Below are positions 58,935 to 64,000 of a DNA stretch of 64,000 nt, piece after piece (within the stretch, counting starts at the first letter, position 1; every line of letters starts with the position of its first letter). The DNA is from Budorcas taxicolor (taxonomy: Eukaryota > Chordata > Mammalia > Artiodactyla > Bovidae): assembly GCF_023091745.1 (NCBI RefSeq), contig NC_068926.1, positions 45,098,001 through 45,162,000 of the forward strand. Direction: 5' to 3'. The position numbers and the translations under genes are program-made. The notes beneath the pieces are model-generated. The model did not search any database and was not told the origin of the DNA. It saw only the letters and a list, made by a program, of their open reading frames with translations.

Positions 58935-61652
58935 CAAGCATATAAAAAGGTCAATTTATTATACCTTTTGTTTGGTGGGATATCAGTGCCCTTTAAAACC
59001 CTACTATTCAAGTACAAATGATTATGTTTACAAAGTATTTACAATTTCAGTCTTCTTTCTTTATATTTTAAAACACAACAGCTATCTGGACACAACAGTT
59101 AACGAAAAATCCTGAAGGTGGCAAAAGGGAAAGCCTCTGCCTGAAGAGGCTCACTTCAGTCTCCTGCTTCCCCCAGCCCTCTAACCACCGCCCAACCCCT
59201 ACTAGAGCAAATGCCTCTGAATCAATGAAAAACTGCGTGACTGATTTCCGTGATGGCCAATTCCAGTTTGACAGTGTTTGGCTGCTGTCTTTATATTTTA
59301 TGTTCTGAAGATTTCTTTCAGTCATTACCACTGCACTGTGGGGCGGGGGTGGGGACCCTGTTCTGCAAGGTAATATGGGATTCTGCCAACAGTATCAATC
59401 TGAGGAAACCTGGAAAACACCACCCTAAACTCACACTTAAATATGGAAAGTTTAACCTTTAAAACAGAAGGTCAAGAAAACAATACACTGGAACTTTTAC
59501 CTACAAATGACACTACTGAAGACTATGAGGTCAGTGGCGACATCTAGATGTTAACTAAATTGAGTGAGACCAATAAAACTATTTTCTCTCCCATATCTTG
59601 AGACAGGGAATTGCGAAGGAAACAACTTCTTTCACTCACATGGTAAGACAGGGCAGGAGTTCCACACTGCAAATATTCAGACTCCAGTTCTGTTCTCTCA
59701 GAAGGCTTTTGAGAGACTTTTCTAAATTTCTCTTCTAGTGTTCTAGATTAATAGAGGACTTCTATTCAGGCAGCTATTTCTAGGATATTCTAAACACTCA
59801 ACATTTCACCACCATCTACAAAGAGACCGTCAACACTCCATGAAAGAACAAAACCATCGGCTGCACAAACTAAAATAAGCTGAAAAGGAGAATTCCTTTT
59901 TAGCTCTGCACATTTGAGGATTAAAAAAACTGTAGAAACTCTCCTCAGCACCCAGCTATGAAGTATTTCCTGCACGCAGTACTCTCTCATCACAGCAGGT
60001 GCCAAAGCACAATGAACAAGTCAGAAGTGTTCTGTTCGGTGTGGTTTGGTATTACAGTGTTCTGTTTTGGTTGTTCAATTTATTGAAATGTTAAATCCCT
60101 CCCACTTTCAACACCTGATTTTAACTTTTTTCCAAATTTCATGCCAAGAAGGCAAAAATGAGCTGCTTAGTTGGCTTCACTAAGGTATCAATTGCCATAT
60201 TACTGTCCACATAAATTGATGGGAAATAAGGAAGATTCAGGACAGAACACTTTCCTTTTTGTCATAAAAAGTGATGTAAAGGGGGAGGAAACATTGGTCA
60301 AAATGAAAAATCTCTTGGTATGCTAGAACTGTTCTTTAGTACACAGAGACCTCACACAACCTGATCTCCAGGACCCAAACTGTAAAATATGCACAGAGAC
60401 AGAGCAGAGAGGGTGTCATCAGACATGTGCCTTTTCCTTGGGTGGACACTTCCAGGTAAGCAGACATCACCACCCAATCAAGTCCACTGCAGTTGCCACA
60501 GTGGAAAAAAAAAAAACCTAAAAGCAGCAAACACAGGGCCACCTCTCTGCCCCTCAACCATGGGGCTGCCACCCCAGAGCTTGGACAGCTCCCTGCTTTA
60601 GGCAGAAACCCAAGCAGCCGATCTACTCACAAATGAGACATGACAAGTCTAGTATGAAGATGCCACCACATCCATTTCTGTAGATTATATTTGTAGGTGC
60701 ATAAACACACCACCTGTACACAGAGACTTCTCACCTCCGCAGGTCACGCTTGGGCTGGGCATGAGAGCAAAGGGGCAACGCAGGCTACCTGCCCTCAGTG
60801 GGCGTCTTGCCCCACCCTGCACTCAGCAGTGCACTCTGCAATGTGACAACCCTTGCACAGCACTCTGGGCCCTGAACCACTCCCAGATGGGAGCCTCACA
60901 AAATCTTCAGGAGCTGCCTCAATACTCTAAGTCCAATTACAAGTTTATCCAAAACCTGGGAAAATACTGTGGATGTACTGGGATGGGAACAGTCCCAAAG
61001 GTTCCGTTTACATGGAAACTGGTCACTCTAGGGGAAGCCACACCTGTGCTCTTTGGAATGAAAATTCAACCTCAGGTCACTTCCCTTCAACACCAGCTGG
61101 GGACACGTTATGAACGTGCTTCAATGTGTATCAGTACTAAGCCTCTCCTTTAAGGGTCCAAACAAGTCACATTTTAGGAAGGAGGGAAAAAACCACACTG
61201 GTTTTCTCTGAGATGACCTACCTTAGATATTAGACAGTTTTTCTCCTCCCATACTGGGTTTTCAAATAGGAATAAAGAACCAAACAGAGGCAGATGCTGT
61301 CAGACCACGTTTTAGCTTCATATGCTCTACTTCATGACTCACTGCACCTTCCAAACGGCTGCTTGCAATGTGCAAAACACTGTACACTAACAGAGAAATT
61401 CTAGTTGGCTTTCAAGACCCAGCACTATTGCTCTGGAGGAGAAACTAAAGGTCAAACATCCAGGAAAAACTGCCACTGTCACTTTTTCAACCAGTTACAT
61501 AACACAGAAAGGGTGTTCGCTGAGGACTGCTGCTCCAGGTGCCGAACATCCCACAGGACCCAGTCCCAGGGTTCAGTAAATAAAGTCTATCCCATCTTGG
61601 TGGGACGGTGCGACACACAGGTAGCCCGCCTGGGGCTGCCCCTCTGTCCCAA
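58935..61652 (-). other. EP400: EP400 3' UTR (probable)
   Basis: 2.7 kb downstream of the EP400 stop with no SINE or LINE body, unlike the flanks. A canonical minus-strand AATAAA at 58955-58960, followed by T/G-rich sequence, is a credible end. A second AATAAA at about 60078-60083 could give a shorter form. The extent is inferred. Confidence 0.6.
58955..58960 (-). terminator. Polyadenylation signal, EP400
   Basis: Plus-strand TTTATT reads AATAAA on minus, followed on minus by 'cttgcttgttttgtctttca'. Best candidate for the EP400 3' end. Confidence 0.55.
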
Positions 61653-61925
61653 CTAGGGGCACGGAGGCTTGGTGGGCGTCTTTAACCTGACGGCAGGGAC
61701 CCTCATCTGGAGCTTGGGCTGCTGGCTTGGGCTGTCGGAGGTGGCTGGCACCTGGGCAGGGGTGGGGACGCCAGGGGTCTGCAGCTGGGCGGCCGCTGTG
61801 GTCACCACTTGCTGCTGCATGAGCTTCTGCTGCACCACCTGTGCTGTCGCTGTCACCGCAGGGATCATCTGGACCTGCTGCCCAGCAGCTGTCGCCTGGG
61901 TGAGAGTCACAGTCTGTGGGGAAGC
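61653..61925 (-). CDS. EP400: EP400 terminal coding exon (last 90 aa)
   Basis: EP400 is the large SWI/SNF-type ATPase of the TIP60/NuA4 acetyltransferase complex, involved in H2A.Z and H3.3 deposition. Only its last coding exon lies in the window. The minus strand reads a good acceptor ('tttctgttttggctcag'), then ASPQTVTLTQATAAGQQVQM and a Q/V/T/A-rich stretch, ending VRLKTPTKPPCP and TAG at 61653-61655. This matches the human EP400 C-terminus as I recall it, with few substitutions. The exon is 273 bp. The catalytic and SANT domains lie outside the window to the right. Confidence 0.93.
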   Translation of the reverse strand, partial: ASPQTVTLTQATAAGQQVQMIPAVTATAQVVQQKLMQQQVVTTAAAQLQTPGVPTPAQVPATSDSPSQQPKLQMRVPAVRLKTPTKPPCP

Positions 61926-62353
61926 CTGAGCCAAAACAGAAACACACAGTGGAGAAAATGCATGTCAGGTGACACACAATATTAAACATTCTTGGGTACG
62001 GGAAGGAGGGGTGTTTAGAAACTTAGCTAGCACAAATGCATCTGTGAAATGTAAAAACTACCCACCATGTCAAAATAGGACCTCCAGTTTCTAACCAAAC
62101 AAAAGTCAGAACACTGAACTATTGGTGCTTTTAGGCTAAAAGTGGATGCCTCTGGGGAAATGCACAAGTCAACGACTGGGGACTGACAGTGCTGGTGTTC
62201 AGATTCTAATACCATTTGGTTTCTTGAAATCTACATGCCAGTGTGATTTTGAACAAAATAAAATTATTTTAAAGCACTGCTTTTATACTTTTATATTTCT
62301 CAGCAGTAAATAAAATGGTAAGAACCCGAAAGCTAGGCTCTGTTAGGAAGGTG

Positions 62354-63894
62354 TTAGGTTGGTGCAAGAGTAATTGCAGTTTCAGATTGTGAATTTTAAA
62401 TCATTGTACTAGGCTCAAACACATTTCCATTAGTCAAAACAGGAACCATTAAAATCAACACATTTTTGCCAATGGGAAGTAAGTTTGCTGATTCTTGTAC
62501 CATAAAAATCTGTGCTTCTGGACTCATTGAATTCTTGAAAAGCATTTTCTGCATCCTGCTTGTGGTGAATGTGTTTTCCCTGCAAAAAGCTACTAAGAGG
62601 TCAGATGAATATGGTGGATGAGGCAAAACTTCACAGCCCAATTTGTTCAATTTCTGAAGCATTGGTTGTGCTATGTGCAGTCGGGCCTTGTTGTGAAGAA
62701 TTAGGCCCTTTCCACTGACCAATGCCAGCTGCAGGTACTGCAGTTTTCAGTGCATCTCATTGATGTGCTGAGCATACTTCTCAGATGTAATGATTTTGCC
62801 AGGATTCAGGAAGAATTCAGAAAATCAGACCACCAGCACACCACCAAACAGTGACCATGCCCATTTCTGGTGCAAGTTTGGCTTTGGCAAGTGCTTTGAA
62901 GCTTCTTCTTGGTCCAGCCACTGAGCTAGTTGTCACTGCTTGTCGTAAAAATAATCCACCTTTCGTAGCATGTCACGACCTGATCGAGAAATGGTTCATT
63001 GCTGTGTACAGTAAGAGAAGACAGCACTTCAAAACAACGATTTTTTTTAATTTGCAGTCAGCTCATGAGGCATCACTTATTGAGCTTTTTCACCTTTCCA
63101 ATTTGTTTCAAATGCCCAGGGACTGCAGAATGGTTGATGTTGAGTTCTTCAGCAATTTCTCAGGTAGTTCTAATAGGATCAGCTTCTATGATAGCTCTCA
63201 ATTGGTCATTGTCAACTTCCGATGGCTGGACACTACGCTCCTCATCTTCAAGGCTCTCACCTCCTTTGCAAAATTTCTTGAACCACCAGTGTACTGTATG
63301 TTTGTTAGCAGTTTCTAGGCCAAATGCAGAAAATGCAATGGCACCCCACTCCAGTACTCTTGCCTGGAAAATCCCATGGACGGAGGAGCCTGGTAGGCTG
63401 CAGTTCATGGGGTCGCTAAGAGTCGGGCACGACTGAGCCATTTCACTTTAACTTTTCACTTTCATGCACTGGAGAAGGGAATGGCAACCCACTCCAGTAT
63501 TCTTGCCTGGAGAATCTCAGGGACGGGGGAGCCTAGTGGGCTGCCGTCTATGGGGTCGCACAGAGTCGGACACAACTGAAGCAACTTAGCAACAGCAGCA
63601 GCAGCAAGCCAAATGCGTCACTGATATTGTGAGTTTTCTTCCCTACTTTACAACCCATTTTGAATTTGAATAAAAAAAAAAAAATCACTCAGATTTGCTT
63701 TTTGTCTAACATTTCCATAGTCTAAAATAAATCTAAAATAAACAGGAAGTAATAAGTCATTAGCAAAAAACATAAAGCGAGAACTGCACGTTAAAATGAT
63801 GTATAACACAACCACATTTATTAAGAATGTATTCCGGTATCAAACAGCAAATTTCAATAAAGCAGAAACTGCAATTACGTTTGCACCAACCTAA
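62354..63894 (-). mobile_element. Hsmar1-like mariner DNA transposon, inactive
   Basis: Terminal inverted repeats begin 'ttaggttggtgcaa' at 62354 and end with its complement at 63894; 27 of 29 terminal bases match. A TA follows the right end (63895-63896); the left side is TG. Minus-strand transposase pieces are seen. The N-terminal helix-turn-helix part is 'HTVHWWFKKFCKGGESLEDE' and 'PSEVDNDQLRAIIEADP'. The C-terminal part, near 62396-62722, is 'LILHNKARLHIAQ' with 'PHPPYSSDL'. The usual HDNARPH aspartate is changed (HNKARLH) and the frame is broken. Without the inserted SINE the length is about 1.25 kb, normal for the family. Confidence 0.92.
63328..63607 (+). mobile_element. Bov-A2 SINE inserted in the mariner
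   Basis: Two BovA units joined by the typical 'ttttcactttcatgcactgg' linker, ending in an (AGC)n tail. It is flanked by perfect 'gccaaatgc' at 63319-63327 and 63608-63616. It cuts the transposase near its N-terminal domain. Confidence 0.94.
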
Positions 63895-64000
63895 TAAGCC
63901 CTGGTTGCTGCCTGTATTATTTCTACTTCTGAATGCAAGGTCAATACGAGCAGATTCTCTTTTGTTTCCCTAAAACTCATGTGTGGTGGCTTCAGCTGTC

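Larger units (their letters stand above)
61926..64000 (-). other. EP400: Last intron of EP400 (partial)
   Basis: Runs from the terminal exon acceptor to the window edge. It contains the mariner element. I saw no further EP400 exon. Confidence 0.6.

Noticed and set aside
60761..61153. 130-aa plus-strand open frame
   Set aside because: Lies antisense within the probable EP400 3' UTR and has no recognisable domain.
1..64000. CRISPR arrays, bacterial operons or phage modules
   Set aside because: The sequence is clearly mammalian. The tandem repeats present lack the regular repeat-spacer layout.

Overview
The window is nuclear DNA of a ruminant, most likely a bovid. The evidence is spliced vertebrate genes embedded in dense Bov-tA/Bov-A2 SINEs, CHR-type tRNA-derived SINEs and BovB (RTE) LINE fragments. 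Gene order, read left to right, is NOC4L (minus), DDX51 (plus), then the 3' end of EP400 (minus). This is the human 12q24.33 block in inverted orientation (from memory; cattle chromosome 17 would be expected).

Bases 1-31 kb are intergenic. I found no supportable exon there. They hold layers of L1, MIR, BovB, SINE and LTR remnants, several short tandem repeats and GC-rich unique sequence. Bases 31.2-41.5 kb are the gene-dense core. NOC4L (15 coding exons, 516 aa) and DDX51 (15 coding exons, 646 aa) diverge from one CpG-rich promoter, with start codons 122 bp apart and a perfect CRE between them. Both act in ribosome biogenesis: NOC4L on the small subunit and DDX51 on the large subunit. All their splice junctions could be placed with consensus GT/AG and matching phase.

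Bases 41.5-58.9 kb contain the DDX51 3' UTR, repeat-rich DNA, an intronless FTSJ1 retrocopy (minus strand, about 48.2-49.2 kb) and an isolated CpG island at about 57.0-57.55 kb. The retrocopy keeps the whole methyltransferase core, including the K-D-K-E tetrad, but its C-terminal tail is broken. The CpG island has good minus-strand splice donors pointing at the retrocopy, so it may be an adopted promoter. Bases 58.9-61.9 kb are the EP400 3' UTR and terminal coding exon. The rest is the last EP400 intron, which carries a dead Hsmar1-like mariner split by a Bov-A2 SINE.

The most interesting item is the FTSJ1-like retrogene with its candidate promoter. Several nested insertions with readable target-site duplications also give a clear relative chronology. 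All identifications come from reading the sequence and from memory of the families; no database search was run.
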